From: Phymatolithon calcareum
Lineage: Eukaryota > Rhodophyta > Florideophyceae > Hapalidiales
Length of the DNA stretch: 64,000 nt
NCBI GenBank assembly: GCA_977006965.1
Contig: OZ345387.1
Location: forward strand, 1-64,000
Direction of reading: 5' to 3'
The notes beneath the pieces are model-generated. The model saw only the letters and a program-made list of their open reading frames with translations, searched no databases and had not been told where the DNA came from. The translations under genes and the position numbers were made by a program. This document shows positions 8,918 to 19,666 of the stretch, piece after piece (within the stretch, counting starts at the first letter, position 1; each line of letters begins with the position of its first letter).

Positions 8918-9436
8918 TTAGGTTATTTTCTTTAAGATACTTTTCAAGTCAGGTGAAAAAAATTCTTTAATGGTAGTTAAGTTTTGTTTATTATAGCAAA
9001 TTGTATACTCTCTAGATAGAATAGGTTGTTTTAGTTTAAAAGCTTTTTCTGTAAAATAATTATATCCATAGTTTATATTATGAATCTTTTTAGATATATC
9101 AAGTTCATATTTAATCATAGATTTTCCTATAGGTCTGTAATTATTTGGTTTTGATTTTTTTATATTATTCTTTTCCCAAGAAGATTCTGCAAATGCTATT
9201 TTGTTTTTGTGTAAATCTTCTATCCATACTTGCCTTAGTATTTGATTATTTTTTATTAAATTTTGCTGGATTAGGTTAATTCTGATTTTTTGTCCTTTTA
9301 TAGAGTTTAGGTTTTGTGTAAATGACCCATCGCTTAGTAATATCAATTGCCATTCTAATGAAAAATTTTTTAATCTATAATACGCATAATTCATATTAAT
9401 ATTATAAAATTTGATATGATGTTTTTTTATAATCAT
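8918..9436 (-). CDS. ycf21: Ycf21 (DUF98, chorismate-lyase-like)
   Basis: This 172-residue conserved plastid protein has the pattern NYRPIGKSMIKYELD near residue 98 and ILSREYTICYNK near 139, both typical of DUF98 proteins. The family is structurally related to chorismate pyruvate-lyase, but a function in red algal plastids is not established. A second possible start is Met15 (9394), just before YAYYRLKNFSLEWQ. It lies between pgmA and secA with short spacers, probably in one transcription unit. Confidence 0.72.
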   Translation of the reverse strand: MIIKKHHIKFYNINMNYAYYRLKNFSLEWQLILLSDGSFTQNLNSIKGQKIRINLIQQNLIKNNQILRQVWIEDLHKNKIAFAESSWEKNNIKKSKPNNYRPIGKSMIKYELDISKKIHNINYGYNYFTEKAFKLKQPILSREYTICYNKQNLTTIKEFFSPDLKSILKKIT

Positions 9437-9468
9437 AATATTTTCTCTTAAGTTTAAATATCAATTCT

Positions 9469-11082
9469 CTATATTGACTCAGGAGAGTTTATTAAAGGTT
9501 TATTATATTTAAACTTTTGATAATTTTTATTTATTAATGATCTACCGCTCATGTCTTTAGGAATGTTGATTTTTAAAAGATCTAAAATTGTTGGTGCTAT
9601 ATCTGCTAGTGAGCCATCTGCTTTTAGCTTATTTTTATGTGAAATATTTGTATAATCAACAGAGTTTTTTTTAATAAGAATAAAAGGGACTAGGTTGTTT
9701 GTATGAGATTTGCACGGTTGGTTATTTATGTCAAGCATTTCTTCTGCATTACCATGATCAGCGGTAATTATTACCGTTACTGTATATAATTTTATTTTTT
9801 CTAATATACGCCCGATGCATTGATCAACTATTTCTATAGATTTTCTTGTAGCTTTAAAGTTTCCGGTATGACCGATCATATCTGGATTGGCATAGTTAAT
9901 AACAGTTAAGCTGTAGATCTTTTTTTCAATTGCTTGGATAAGTTTTTCAGTGATTTGTTGAGCTGACATTTCTGGTGTTGAATCATAAATATCAACTGTT
10001 GGACTTGGTACTAGCTCACGATCTTCACCTGAGCAAGGTTCTTCTTGTCCACCATTGAAAAAATATGTAACATGTGCATATTTTTCAGTTTCTGCTAATC
10101 GAAATTGTTTTAAGTTATTTTCAGATATAATTTGGCCAAGAAAATGATCTTTAGCTATCTTTGGAAAAACAATCGGTAAATTCAATTTACTATCGTAAAC
10201 TGTAAATGTTATGATATCAAGAAATGAAAATTTTTTTGTATGAAAACCTTTGAATGAATTGTTTGTAAAAACTTGGACTAATTGTCTCATTCTATCAGGT
10301 CTGAAATTAAAAAAAATAATACCATCCTCATTCTCTATTTTACCATTGCAAATTCTTGTTGGAATTATAAATTCATCCAATATATTATCTTTATAACTAT
10401 TGTTAATGAATTTAATCGGATCATTGTAATACTTTGTATTTATATTATCTTGTATTAGGCATCGGTATATTTTTTCTGTTCTTGTCCATCTACAGTCCCG
10501 ATCCATACTGTAATATCGACCACTTATTGTACATATTTTAATGTGAGTTTGTTCTTGGATTGTACTCAGTAGCTCATTGATAAATATTTTTGCGTTTTGT
10601 GGTTCTGTATCTCTACCATCTGTAATAATGTGTATGCAAGTTTCTAATCCTGGGTATTGTTTACTTATGTTGATAAGGGCAATTAAGTGATTTATATGTG
10701 AATGTACACCGCCATCAGAGCATAATCCTATTAAATGTATTTTTTTATTTTTTTTTTCTATTGTTTTATAGATATTATTTAGAATGTCGTTTTTGAAAAA
10801 ATCTTTTGTATGAATACTTTGACTAATTCTGACTAGATTTTGATTAATGACTCTTCCAGCCCCGATAGTTGTATGTCCTACTTCAGAATTACCCATTTGA
10901 TTTTTCGGTAAACCAACATTGTAGCTAGATGCATTTAATAAAGTTTTTGGAAATTTGTTCCATAAGAAATTTAAATTTGGAGTATATGCTTGTTTAATAG
11001 CATTTCCATGATGTATAGAGCTATGGCCCCAGCCATCAAGAATAATTAGAATAATTGGACTAATATTTAATTGATCTTTCAT
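9469..11082 (-). CDS. pgmA: 2,3-Bisphosphoglycerate-independent phosphoglycerate mutase
   Basis: This enzyme interconverts 3- and 2-phosphoglycerate. The 537-residue protein belongs to the alkaline phosphatase superfamily form (GpmI). The phosphorylated serine is Ser66 in QMGNSEVGHTTIGAG. Metal-site motifs are ILDGWG at the N-terminus, ITDGRDTEP, YANPDMIGHTGN and ITADHGNAEEM. The C-terminus has a short extension beyond SGRSL. The symbol pgmA follows red algal plastid usage; gpmI is the bacterial name. Confidence 0.95.
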   Translation of the reverse strand: MKDQLNISPIILIILDGWGHSSIHHGNAIKQAYTPNLNFLWNKFPKTLLNASSYNVGLPKNQMGNSEVGHTTIGAGRVINQNLVRISQSIHTKDFFKNDILNNIYKTIEKKNKKIHLIGLCSDGGVHSHINHLIALINISKQYPGLETCIHIITDGRDTEPQNAKIFINELLSTIQEQTHIKICTISGRYYSMDRDCRWTRTEKIYRCLIQDNINTKYYNDPIKFINNSYKDNILDEFIIPTRICNGKIENEDGIIFFNFRPDRMRQLVQVFTNNSFKGFHTKKFSFLDIITFTVYDSKLNLPIVFPKIAKDHFLGQIISENNLKQFRLAETEKYAHVTYFFNGGQEEPCSGEDRELVPSPTVDIYDSTPEMSAQQITEKLIQAIEKKIYSLTVINYANPDMIGHTGNFKATRKSIEIVDQCIGRILEKIKLYTVTVIITADHGNAEEMLDINNQPCKSHTNNLVPFILIKKNSVDYTNISHKNKLKADGSLADIAPTILDLLKINIPKDMSGRSLINKNYQKFKYNKPLINSPESI

Positions 11083-11184
11083 ATATTTAAGAGGAAATTT
11101 AATTAAATGATTGAAAGTAAGTATGAACTATTTTATCTATAGCATTAAAAAAAATTTTAACTATGCTTCTATAGTTTAAAAAAT

Positions 11185-11219
11185 CCACGAAATAGGTTTT
11201 TATAATTCATATTCCGTGG
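11185..11219 (-). terminator. Stem-loop after cpcA
   Basis: A 10-bp stem with a single A/C mismatch (11185-11194, 11210-11219) and a 15-nt loop lies about 40 bp beyond the cpcA stop in the direction of transcription. It is the probable end of the cpcBA transcript. Confidence 0.6.
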
Positions 11220-11256
11220 TATAAAAATTTATTGAAAAAGGATCTTAAAAGCTAAA

Positions 11257-11745
11257 TTAGCTTAATACGTTTATAGCATAGTCTAGATAAGTGTTAGCTT
11301 CATTAGCTGCCTGTCCAGATAAGCCATGACTATTTTTTATATATTGTAAAGCTTCTATAAACCAGCTAGGTGATAATTCAAAACTGCGGTTGATTTCTTC
11401 TAAACCTGCAACTAGATATTCATCCATTGGACCTGTTGCACCTACTACTAAGCAATAAGTAGTCATGCGTAAATAATATCCTATATCACGAGCGCATTTA
11501 GCTTTTCCTATTGCACTTGATGCATAAGTCGGACCAGGCATTTGTGTTACAAAAGGAAATTTTGTATAAACTGCTTGTGCAGCTCCAGTTATAAGTCTTT
11601 GTGCATTATTAGTTAGTGACTTTGCAGCTGTTAAACTAGATGATGCTCTTTGATATCTACCGTTAATAGATTGCAATTCTCCATTACTTAGGAATCTTCC
11701 TTGACTATCTGCAGATGCTATTGCTTCTGTAATTGGTGTTTTCAT
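11257..11745 (-). CDS. cpcA: Phycocyanin alpha chain
   Basis: This 162-residue biliprotein of phycobilisome rods has the globin-like fold and binds one bilin. The chromophore Cys84 lies in [13 protein letters not shown]. The start [20 protein letters not shown] and the end [12 protein letters not shown] are characteristic. It is second in the cpcB-cpcA operon, 77 bp after cpcB, with an AAGGAGAG ribosome binding site. A hairpin in the intercistronic gap may tune the two mRNA levels. Confidence 0.97.
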   Translation of the reverse strand: MKTPITEAIASADSQGRFLSNGELQSINGRYQRASSSLTAAKSLTNNAQRLITGAAQAVYTKFPFVTQMPGPTYASSAIGKAKCARDIGYYLRMTTYCLVVGATGPMDEYLVAGLEEINRSFELSPSWFIEALQYIKNSHGLSGQAANEANTYLDYAINVLS

Positions 11746-11800
11746 GCTCTCTCCTTAACTTGGTTAATTATTAAAATTAGTGACTTGAATTTGATGAAAA

Positions 11801-11820
11801 AAAAGAAAAATTTTTCTTTT
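11801..11820. repeat. Perfect 20-bp palindrome directly after cpcB
   Basis: Arms 11801-11810 (AAAAGAAAAA) and 11811-11820 (TTTTTCTTTT) are exact reverse complements. The palindrome begins 2 bp beyond the cpcB stop within the cpcB-cpcA spacer. It could be an attenuator or mRNA-stability element, but it is pure A/T apart from one G/C pair per arm, so it is thermodynamically weak. Confidence 0.6.
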
Positions 11821-11822
11821 AT

Positions 11823-12341
11823 TTACATAACCGCTATGGCAGCACGATCAAAATAACTTCCTAATTCAGCAGTTAGGGAACTACAATCTCCTAAAGGTAC
11901 ACCATTTAAGTCGCTAGCTAAACCAATAGAAGCTTCTTTCATTTTTTGTATTGCTACTGCTACAGATGTACCAGGTGTTCCTAATGCTTGATAAGTTTCT
12001 CTTAATCCGTTTAAGCATCTATCGTCCAGAACACTTGAATCACCGGCTACCATTGAATAGCTTACATATCTTAAAATAATTTCCATATCTCTTAGGCATG
12101 CGGCCATTCTTCTACTAGTGTAAGCATTCCCACCAGGTTGTACTAATTGTGGTTGTTCTGCAAATAAAGCTCTTGCAGCGTTAGTTACAATTGCTGATGT
12201 ATTTGAATTAATTTTGTTTACTATGTCTAGTCTTTTACTACCTTCAGAGATCATGATACTTAAGGATTCTAGTTGAGTATTGCTTAAGAATTCTCCTCTT
12301 GCATCCGCTTGTGCCACAAGCTTTGCAAATGCATCTAACAT
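11823..12341 (-). CDS. cpcB: Phycocyanin beta chain
   Basis: This 172-residue rod biliprotein has two bilin-binding cysteines, Cys82 in [13 protein letters not shown] and Cys153 in [10 protein letters not shown]. Asn72, the gamma-N-methylasparagine site of the family, lies in [10 protein letters not shown]. It pairs with CpcA and is transcribed ahead of it. The start [20 protein letters not shown] is standard. Confidence 0.97.
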   Translation of the reverse strand: MLDAFAKLVAQADARGEFLSNTQLESLSIMISEGSKRLDIVNKINSNTSAIVTNAARALFAEQPQLVQPGGNAYTSRRMAACLRDMEIILRYVSYSMVAGDSSVLDDRCLNGLRETYQALGTPGTSVAVAIQKMKEASIGLASDLNGVPLGDCSSLTAELGSYFDRAAIAVM

Positions 12342-12439
12342 ATTTTTAATTCCTTCTAATGATTGATTAATTTAATATATACATTATTTTGCGAATTAAT
12401 AATTTTACAAATTATTACTATGTATTAATACTATACTAT

Positions 12440-12709
12440 CTATTCTCCAATTATTTCAGGTTGAGTGATTTCATCAACCATTTCTAGGATAGCTCTAATT
12501 ACTGGTTTGACTAATGGATCTTCAATAATATCAATATCTTCATACTTCCTTCTTTTAGCTCGATTAGCTACTTTTACAGTTATTCGGAACCTATTTCCTG
12601 CTGCTTCTAGTAACTCTTCTGTTTTATATGTAATTTGGTGAGCCTCAATATTACTATATTTATTAGCGTTTTTTTTATCATTATTAGATGATCTTGTTGT
12701 TGTAAGCAT
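12440..12709 (-). CDS. rpoZ: RNA polymerase omega subunit (Ycf61)
   Basis: This 89-residue protein has the omega-type core: [30 protein letters not shown] followed by an acidic [20 protein letters not shown] segment. Omega aids folding and assembly of RpoC within the bacterial-type plastid RNA polymerase, whose large subunits lie at 55518-64000. It is called ycf61 in some red algal annotations. It lies 98 bp upstream of cpcB and diverges from gltB. Confidence 0.8.
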   Translation of the reverse strand: MLTTTRSSNNDKKNANKYSNIEAHQITYKTEELLEAAGNRFRITVKVANRAKRRKYEDIDIIEDPLVKPVIRAILEMVDEITQPEIIGE

Positions 12710-12964
12710 GTAAGTATAACTTTCTAAGATGTCTATTCTTTAAATATATATGTAATACTATAGTCGTAACGGTCTATTATAGTTATAAATAGAGAAATCT
12801 TCAATTATTAATGTATTATCTTCTTGGGTTTTTTATATAATTCTTAGTAATTTGTTTAATTTAGTGTAATTTGAGATATTTATGGCTAAGGTCTTCGAAA
12901 GTCTAATTTATATAAATAATAGAAAAATTATAATTCATTTTTTGATCATAATAAAATAATATAT

Positions 12965-15900
12965 ATGCAAGTATCAAAACATTTTACTTATAAGCTTAAT
13001 CAACATCTAGGATATCCTGCAATTATACATGAAAGAGATGCATGTGGAGTAGGATTTGTAGTAAATATAAATCAAAAATCCTCTCATCAAATAATTCTTC
13101 AGTCTTTAGAGGGATTAAAATGTATGGAGCATCGAGGAGCTTGTGGTGCAGATGGTATGTCAGGTGATGGATCAGGAATAACTACACAAATCCCTTGGGA
13201 TCTTTTAAATAATTATTTTAATAAAAGCTTATTAGATACTATTCAAAGGAAAAGTCTGGGATTAGCTATGGTTTTTTTACCTGGCAATTTTATAAAAGAA
13301 ATACATAAGGTTTTTCAGTGGGTTGTAGAACAAAATGGATTTAAAGTAATTGGCTGGAGACCAGTACCGGTTGATAATAACGTATTGGGTTTACAGGCAT
13401 TTAAAAATCAGCCTATTATACAACAATGTCTTGTTTATTCAGATACTTTAACTGGTGATAATTTAGAAAGAGGGTTATATATATTAAGAAAGAAAATAGA
13501 AAAAAATATAGCACAAACAAATCTTAATCTTAATAAACAATTTTATTTTTGCTCTTTTTCTTCTAGAGTAGTTGTATATAAAGGGATGGTAAAGTCTGAA
13601 GTTTTAGGTCAATTCTATAAAGATCTTTCTGACCCTCTATATTTGAGTAATTTTGCTATTTATCATAGAAGATTTAGTACAAATACAATGCCTAAGTGGT
13701 CTTTAGCTCAGCCAATGAGATTCATTGCTCATAATGGAGAAATTAATACACTTTTAGGTAATCTTAATTGGATGAAATCAAAAGAACCTATTTTATCTCA
13801 TCCTTATTGGAATCAATCTATTAAAGATTTAAGACCAATTACTAATTTGGAAAATAGTGATTCAGCTAATTTAGATGCAGCTGTAGAGTTATTAATTGCA
13901 TCAGGTCGAAGTCCTCAGGAAGCTTTAATGATTCTTATTCCGGAGGCCTATGATAATCAGCCTGCATTAGATAAGTTTCCTGAGATTGTAGATTTTTATG
14001 AATATTATGCTGGCTTACAGGAGCCATGGGATGGACCAGCTTTAGTGGTTTTTACAGATGGTAAAATGTTAGGTGCTACTTTAGATCGGAATGGTTTGAG
14101 ACCAGCTCGCTATTGTATTACAAATAACGGACTTGTACTTGTTTCTTCAGAGGCAGGGGCAATTAAGATTGATCCAAATACTATTGTTAAGAAAGGAAGA
14201 TTAGGTCCTGGCCAAATGCTGTGTGTAGATATGATTAATAACATTATTTTAGATAATTGGACAATTAAGCAGTCGATTGCAAATAAATTCCCCTATAAAA
14301 AATGGATTTACCAGTATCAACAAATTCTAGAGCCTCAATTATACTTGGATGATGTAGGTATTAATTCAATAGAAATGGTAAGATTACATACTGCTTTTGG
14401 CTATACCAGTGAAGATGTAGAATTGGTAATTGAACATATGGCTAGTTTAGCTAAAGAACCCACTTTTTGTATGGGTGATGATACGCCTCTAGCAGTATTA
14501 TCAGAAAAGCCACATCTATTATATAATTATTTTAAACAAAGATTTGCCCAGGTTACCAATCCTGCTATAGATCCTTTAAGAGAAAATTTAGTTATGTCTT
14601 TAGCTGTATATCTTGGATCTAAAGATAATATTCTGGAGCCATCAGAACAGATGGCAAGATCAATAAAGTTAAAATCTCCGATTATCAATGAGAATGAGCT
14701 TTTACGATTATTTTCTTTAGGATATAAAGTTAAAAAAATAAGTACATTTTTAAGTCAAGATGATAGAGGATTGAGTCACAAAATTAAACAGATATGCCAT
14801 GAGTGTCTGAACGCTACAATTAATGGAGTGGAAATTTTAGTTTTAAGTGATAAAGTAAGTAATTTATTATCGGATCAGGTTTTTATACCACCTTTACTTA
14901 TTGTTGGTGCTATACATCATTATCTAATAGAGAAACAGGTTCGTCAAAAAGTTTCTTTAATTCTTGAAACAGCTCAATGTTGGAATACTCATCATTTTGC
15001 TTGTTTAATTGGTTATGGCGCTAGTGCAATTTGTCCTTATATGGCTTTTAAAACAGTTCGTCAATGGTGGTATCAATCCCGTACCCAAAAGTTAATGTCT
15101 ACGGGGAAATTATTAAAAATAACTTTGCAACAATCTCAGCATAATTATCGTTTAGCTATCGAAGCAGGTTTGTTAAAAATACTGTCTAAGATGGGTATCT
15201 CTTTATTATCTAGTTATCACGGTGCACAAATTTTTGAGATCTTAGGTCTAAATCAAGAATTAGTAGAAATAGGATTTAAGGGTACAGTTTCTCGTTTAGC
15301 AGGCCTTTCTTTACAGGAATTATATAAAGAAACTCAATTGTCTTATAATAAAGCTTTTATGTTAGTTTTGCCTAAAAAACTTACTAATTTAGGTTATATA
15401 CAGTACCGTCCAAGTGCAGAATATCATGTTAACAATCCTGAGATGTCAAAGACTTTACATAAAGCTGTGCGTAGTCAAGACTCTTTATTATATAACAAGT
15501 ATAAAAGCTTATTAGAAGAGCGACCACCAACTAACTTAAGAGATTTGTTAAATATCTCTAGTAAACAACCATCTGTAGCTCTTGATAATGTTGAATCAAT
15601 AGATTCAATTTTATTAAGATTTTGTACAGGAGGAATGTCTTTAGGTGCTTTATCACGAGAAACCCATGAAACATTAGCAATAGCAATGAATAGAATTGGA
15701 GGTAAATCAAATTCTGGTGAAGGCGGTGAAGATACTATGCGATTTTCTCCAATTCAACAGATTAATTCGTTAGGTACATCTGATGCTTTTCCTCATTTGA
15801 AGGGTTTGCAAAAAAATGATATTGCTAATTCAGCAATTAAGCAGATTGCTTCCGGACGCTTTGGTGTTACTCCTGAATATTTGATTAATGCTCGTCAGCT

Positions 15901-17563
15901 AGAAATTAAAATTGCTCAAGGGGCAAAGCCAGGGGAGGGTGGACAATTGCCCGGTAAAAAGGTAAGCAATTATATTGCTGAATTAAGGAATTGTAAGCCG
16001 GGAGTTACTTTAATTTCACCACCACCTCATCATGATATTTATTCTATTGAGGATCTAGCACAATTAATTTTTGATTTACATCAAATTAATCCTAATGCTC
16101 AAGTATCTGTGAAACTAGTTTCGGAGATTGGAATAGGTACTATTGCCTCAGGTGTTGCTAAAGGAAATGCAGATATAATTCAAATCTCAGGACATGATGG
16201 TGGTACAGGGGCTTCTCCTTTAAGCTCAATTAAGCATGCTGGTTCACCTTGGGAATTAGGTTTAACAGAGGTGCACCAGGCTTTATCTGAAAATCAATTA
16301 AGAGAGAGAGTGCTTTTAAGGGTTGATGGTGGTTTAAGAACAGGTCGAGATATTATTATTGCAGCTTTAATGGGAGCAGAAGAATTCGGTTTTGGTACTG
16401 TTGCAATGATTGCCACAGGTTGTGTCATGGCTCGAATTTGTCATACAAATAATTGTCCTGTTGGTGTAGCATCTCAACGTAAAGATTTACGCAGCCGCTA
16501 TCCTGGTATACCGTCAGATTTAGTTAACTTTTTTATATTTATTGCTGAAGAAGTTAGAAAAATATTGGCAGATTTAGGCTATGTTAGTATCCAGCAACTT
16601 GTTGGAAAGGTTAGTTTATTGGAGAAGAAAAATAATGTAAATCTTAAAAAAACAAACAATCTTAATCTTGATAGTTTACTGGTCAATAATGTATCATCAG
16701 TATCTTTGAATTATCCTTGCATGTCTGTGCATAGTAATGGTTCAGTTTTAGATGATGTTTTACTTAGTGATTCGAATTTATTAAGTGCAATTTTAAACCA
16801 TGGAAATTACGTAAAGTCTTTGCAAGTATTAAATACAGATCGTACTATAGGAGCAAGAATTTCTGGAGTAATTGTTCAGAAATATGGTAATTCTGGCTTT
16901 AAGGGGTCAATTAGTTTAACTTTTAAAGGTCCTGTAGGACAAAGTTTTGGTGCTTTTATTTCTAAAGGGATGAAATTAACTGTTTTTGGAGAAGCCAATG
17001 ATTACGTAGGTAAAGGAATGAATGGTGGTCAAATTGTTATTTTGCCTCCTGAAGATAATAATTTTATTGCTTCTGATCAAGTAATTTTAGGTAATACATG
17101 TTTGTATGGCGCAACAGGAGGAACTTTATTTGCTAATGGTCAAGCAGGTGAAAGATTTGCTGTAAGAAATTCTTGTGCACGAGCTGTTGTTGAAGGAGTA
17201 GGTGATCATCCCTGTGAATATATGACAGGAGGTATTATTGTTGTACTAGGTCCCTCTGGAAGGAATATTGGTGCTGGTATGACAGGAGGTATCTCTTATT
17301 TTTTAGATGAAAATCGAGACTTATTGCCAAAAATAAATCAAGAGATTATTAAGCCACAAAAAATTATTACCCGTGAAGGTGAAAGACAATTATTAAATTT
17401 AATTAAGCTATACGAAGAAAATACTAATAGTTTGAGAGCAAAAGCAATATTGGATAGATGGGAATATTTTTTACCAATGTTTTGGCAGCTAATACCTCCT
17501 TCAGAAGTAAGTAGTCCGATTACTAATCTATCTCTATCTGCTTTTAAGGCATTATCAGGCTGA
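12965..17563 (+). CDS. gltB: Ferredoxin-dependent glutamate synthase
   Basis: GOGAT transfers the amide of glutamine to 2-oxoglutarate using reduced ferredoxin, completing nitrogen assimilation in the stroma. The 1532-residue protein has a short propeptide, then the N-terminal nucleophile Cys27 in RDACGVGF. The glutaminase domain follows, then the FMN-binding synthase domain, where [15 protein letters not shown] and the 3Fe-4S cysteines [12 protein letters not shown] are visible, and a C-terminal glycine-rich GXGXG domain. It is complete. It diverges from rpoZ across 255 bp that must hold both promoters. Confidence 0.98.
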   Translation: MQVSKHFTYKLNQHLGYPAIIHERDACGVGFVVNINQKSSHQIILQSLEGLKCMEHRGACGADGMSGDGSGITTQIPWDLLNNYFNKSLLDTIQRKSLGLAMVFLPGNFIKEIHKVFQWVVEQNGFKVIGWRPVPVDNNVLGLQAFKNQPIIQQCLVYSDTLTGDNLERGLYILRKKIEKNIAQTNLNLNKQFYFCSFSSRVVVYKGMVKSEVLGQFYKDLSDPLYLSNFAIYHRRFSTNTMPKWSLAQPMRFIAHNGEINTLLGNLNWMKSKEPILSHPYWNQSIKDLRPITNLENSDSANLDAAVELLIASGRSPQEALMILIPEAYDNQPALDKFPEIVDFYEYYAGLQEPWDGPALVVFTDGKMLGATLDRNGLRPARYCITNNGLVLVSSEAGAIKIDPNTIVKKGRLGPGQMLCVDMINNIILDNWTIKQSIANKFPYKKWIYQYQQILEPQLYLDDVGINSIEMVRLHTAFGYTSEDVELVIEHMASLAKEPTFCMGDDTPLAVLSEKPHLLYNYFKQRFAQVTNPAIDPLRENLVMSLAVYLGSKDNILEPSEQMARSIKLKSPIINENELLRLFSLGYKVKKISTFLSQDDRGLSHKIKQICHECLNATINGVEILVLSDKVSNLLSDQVFIPPLLIVGAIHHYLIEKQVRQKVSLILETAQCWNTHHFACLIGYGASAICPYMAFKTVRQWWYQSRTQKLMSTGKLLKITLQQSQHNYRLAIEAGLLKILSKMGISLLSSYHGAQIFEILGLNQELVEIGFKGTVSRLAGLSLQELYKETQLSYNKAFMLVLPKKLTNLGYIQYRPSAEYHVNNPEMSKTLHKAVRSQDSLLYNKYKSLLEERPPTNLRDLLNISSKQPSVALDNVESIDSILLRFCTGGMSLGALSRETHETLAIAMNRIGGKSNSGEGGEDTMRFSPIQQINSLGTSDAFPHLKGLQKNDIANSAIKQIASGRFGVTPEYLINARQLEIKIAQGAKPGEGGQLPGKKVSNYIAELRNCKPGVTLISPPPHHDIYSIEDLAQLIFDLHQINPNAQVSVKLVSEIGIGTIASGVAKGNADIIQISGHDGGTGASPLSSIKHAGSPWELGLTEVHQALSENQLRERVLLRVDGGLRTGRDIIIAALMGAEEFGFGTVAMIATGCVMARICHTNNCPVGVASQRKDLRSRYPGIPSDLVNFFIFIAEEVRKILADLGYVSIQQLVGKVSLLEKKNNVNLKKTNNLNLDSLLVNNVSSVSLNYPCMSVHSNGSVLDDVLLSDSNLLSAILNHGNYVKSLQVLNTDRTIGARISGVIVQKYGNSGFKGSISLTFKGPVGQSFGAFISKGMKLTVFGEANDYVGKGMNGGQIVILPPEDNNFIASDQVILGNTCLYGATGGTLFANGQAGERFAVRNSCARAVVEGVGDHPCEYMTGGIIVVLGPSGRNIGAGMTGGISYFLDENRDLLPKINQEIIKPQKIITREGERQLLNLIKLYEENTNSLRAKAILDRWEYFLPMFWQLIPPSEVSSPITNLSLSAFKALSG

Positions 17564-17689
17564 GAATTAATTATTCTAAAAAGTAAAAGCATTGTATGAT
17601 ATCATGTTTAATGTTTATGAAGATTTAAGAATATTCATTACTATCTTGGATTTAGCTAATTTACAATATTTTTATCTATTCCTTATTGA

Positions 17690-17980
<291 letters not shown>

Positions 17981-18026
17981 TTACTTTATATTTATAAAAA
18001 TTTTATAAATGCTTTAATTTATATTC

Positions 18027-18076
18027 AGTAAAAAGTAATTAAATAACATCTTAAAGCTATTTAATTACTTTTTACT
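18027..18076 (+). terminator. psaC terminator-like stem-loop
   Basis: A perfect 19-bp stem (18027-18045 with 18058-18076) and a 12-nt loop lies 47 bp beyond the psaC stop. Few base pairs are G/C, but the length makes it one of the strongest hairpins in the window. Confidence 0.75.
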
Positions 18077-18108
18077 TTCTATTTTATCTATTGTATATTA
18101 TTTATATT

Positions 18109-18902
18109 ATGTCTTTACTTAATCTTCAGCTTGAAAAAGCATTTGCAGAAAAAAAAACTTGAAAATCATTACAGGTATAAATAACTTTAATGTTGATCAA
18201 GTATTAGAAATTGTCAAAGTTGCTGATATTGCTGGTGCTACATATTTAGATGTTGCAGCAAATCGTATAATAGTAAAAGAAGTTAGAAAAAATACTAATT
18301 TACCAATCTGTGTTTCTTCAATTAGTCTACAAGATTTATATAATGCCGCTTTAGAAGGAGTAGATGTCATTGAGATTGGTAATTATGATTATTTTTATGA
18401 AAATAATATATACTTTTCCCAAAAACAAATATTAAGCTTAGCACAAGAAGCAATGAAATTATTTCCAAGTATTGATATTTGTGTTACAATACCACATACT
18501 TTATTACTAAATGAACAAATTTATTTAAGTTGTCAATTAGAGTATTTAGGTATTAAAATACTACAGACAGAAGGTCTAAAAAGTAAATCTTCTCTTTCAG
18601 GTTCTAGTTTAATACAGTTCATGAATAAAGCTTATCCCGCATTATCTGCAACTTATGCAATTTCACAGTCTGTAAAAATACCAGTTATTGCATCATCAGG
18701 GATGAATCTTGTCTCAGCTTCTTTAGCTATTCTTTATGGAGCGTCTGGTGTAGGCATAGGGACGTCTGTTAAAAATTGTCCTACTTTTCGTAAAAAATTA
18801 ATTTACATGCAAGAAGTAATGAATTCTATGGAAAAAAGTAAAATTCTTTCACCTTCGTATTACCTCTCTTCAATTCAAAACTTAAATCATCTTGTTGTTT
18901 AG
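18109..18902 (+). CDS. ycf23: Ycf23 (DUF561) with apparent frameshift at an A9 run
   Basis: The main frame (from TTG at 18159, 247 codons) encodes a TIM-barrel-like Ycf23 protein: KIITGINNFN, a GATYLDVAA strand, VIASSGMN and GVGIGTSV near the end. The usual N-terminus is missing from this frame. It is found in the next frame from ATG 18109, which reads MSLLNLQLEKAFAEK before meeting TGA. The switch falls at nine consecutive A residues (18149-18157). Removing one A fuses the parts into about 264 residues, the family length by my recollection. A sequencing error, slippage during expression, or a TTG start are all possible. The molecular function of Ycf23 is unknown. Confidence 0.8.
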
Positions 18903-18932
18903 TAATTTAATTTAAAATTATATCAATTTTAT

Positions 18933-19586
18933 ATGAAAAGAAATAGAATGAATTCCTGGCCAAAAATTCCGCAAGGTTGGATAAGCTTTGTTTTTTGGGT
19001 TTTTGTTGTTATCAGTACGATAATAATAGCTTATTTAAGTAACAGAAATTCATCTTACTCATTTTTTATAGAATTTAATAATGCTAATGGTATTAGTAAA
19101 GGCACTCCTGTAAGGATAAGAGGTATTAATATTGGTTCCATTCAAAGCCTAAAAATTCAACCTAATTGTGTTTTAACTTTAGCTACAATAAACTCTAGTA
19201 ATATTTTTATACCCAAAGATTCAATTATTGAAACAAATCAAACAGGTTTATTAAATGAGGCGGTGATTGATATTATACCGTTAGTTTCAGTTATCTCTAG
19301 TAAAGATAATAATTTTAGCCCATTTTCGGATAACTGTGAAAACTCTAAAATCATTTGTAACAAAATGTATGTTACAGGTGATAGAGGTCTTAATTATGAT
19401 GATTTAGTAAGATCTACAACACGAATATCACAAAGATTTGATGATCCACGATTCTTTAATCTTTTCTATGTTTTTTTACAAAATGGTATAGAGTTGACAG
19501 ATGTAATTTTAGAATTAATGATGGCAATGTTAGATATAACTTCTGTTAGCTATATTTATTTACAGAAATTTTTGTCTAGTACTTAA
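18933..19586 (+). CDS. ycf22: Ycf22, MlaD/MCE-domain lipid-transport-like protein
   Basis: This 217-residue protein has one N-terminal membrane anchor (about residues 16-38, GWISFVFWVFVVISTIIIAY) followed by an MCE domain with the motif GISKGTPVRIRGINIGSI. MCE proteins such as bacterial MlaD and plant TGD2 bind phospholipids and work with an ABC permease and ATPase. In plants that complex moves lipids into the plastid, and a similar envelope role is inferred here. No permease or matching ATPase gene is visible in this window. It lies 30 bp after ycf23. Confidence 0.85.
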   Translation: MKRNRMNSWPKIPQGWISFVFWVFVVISTIIIAYLSNRNSSYSFFIEFNNANGISKGTPVRIRGINIGSIQSLKIQPNCVLTLATINSSNIFIPKDSIIETNQTGLLNEAVIDIIPLVSVISSKDNNFSPFSDNCENSKIICNKMYVTGDRGLNYDDLVRSTTRISQRFDDPRFFNLFYVFLQNGIELTDVILELMMAMLDITSVSYIYLQKFLSST

Positions 19587-19666
19587 TTGTAATTAAACAA
19601 AAAATAATTATAGCTTAGATTTTATATTAATTATTGATAGTTTTATATGTAAAAATTCTTAAGTAT

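Noticed and set aside
17338-17592. 84-codon open frame on the minus strand overlapping the end of gltB
   Set aside because: Antisense shadow of gltB; no ribosome binding site and no family resemblance.
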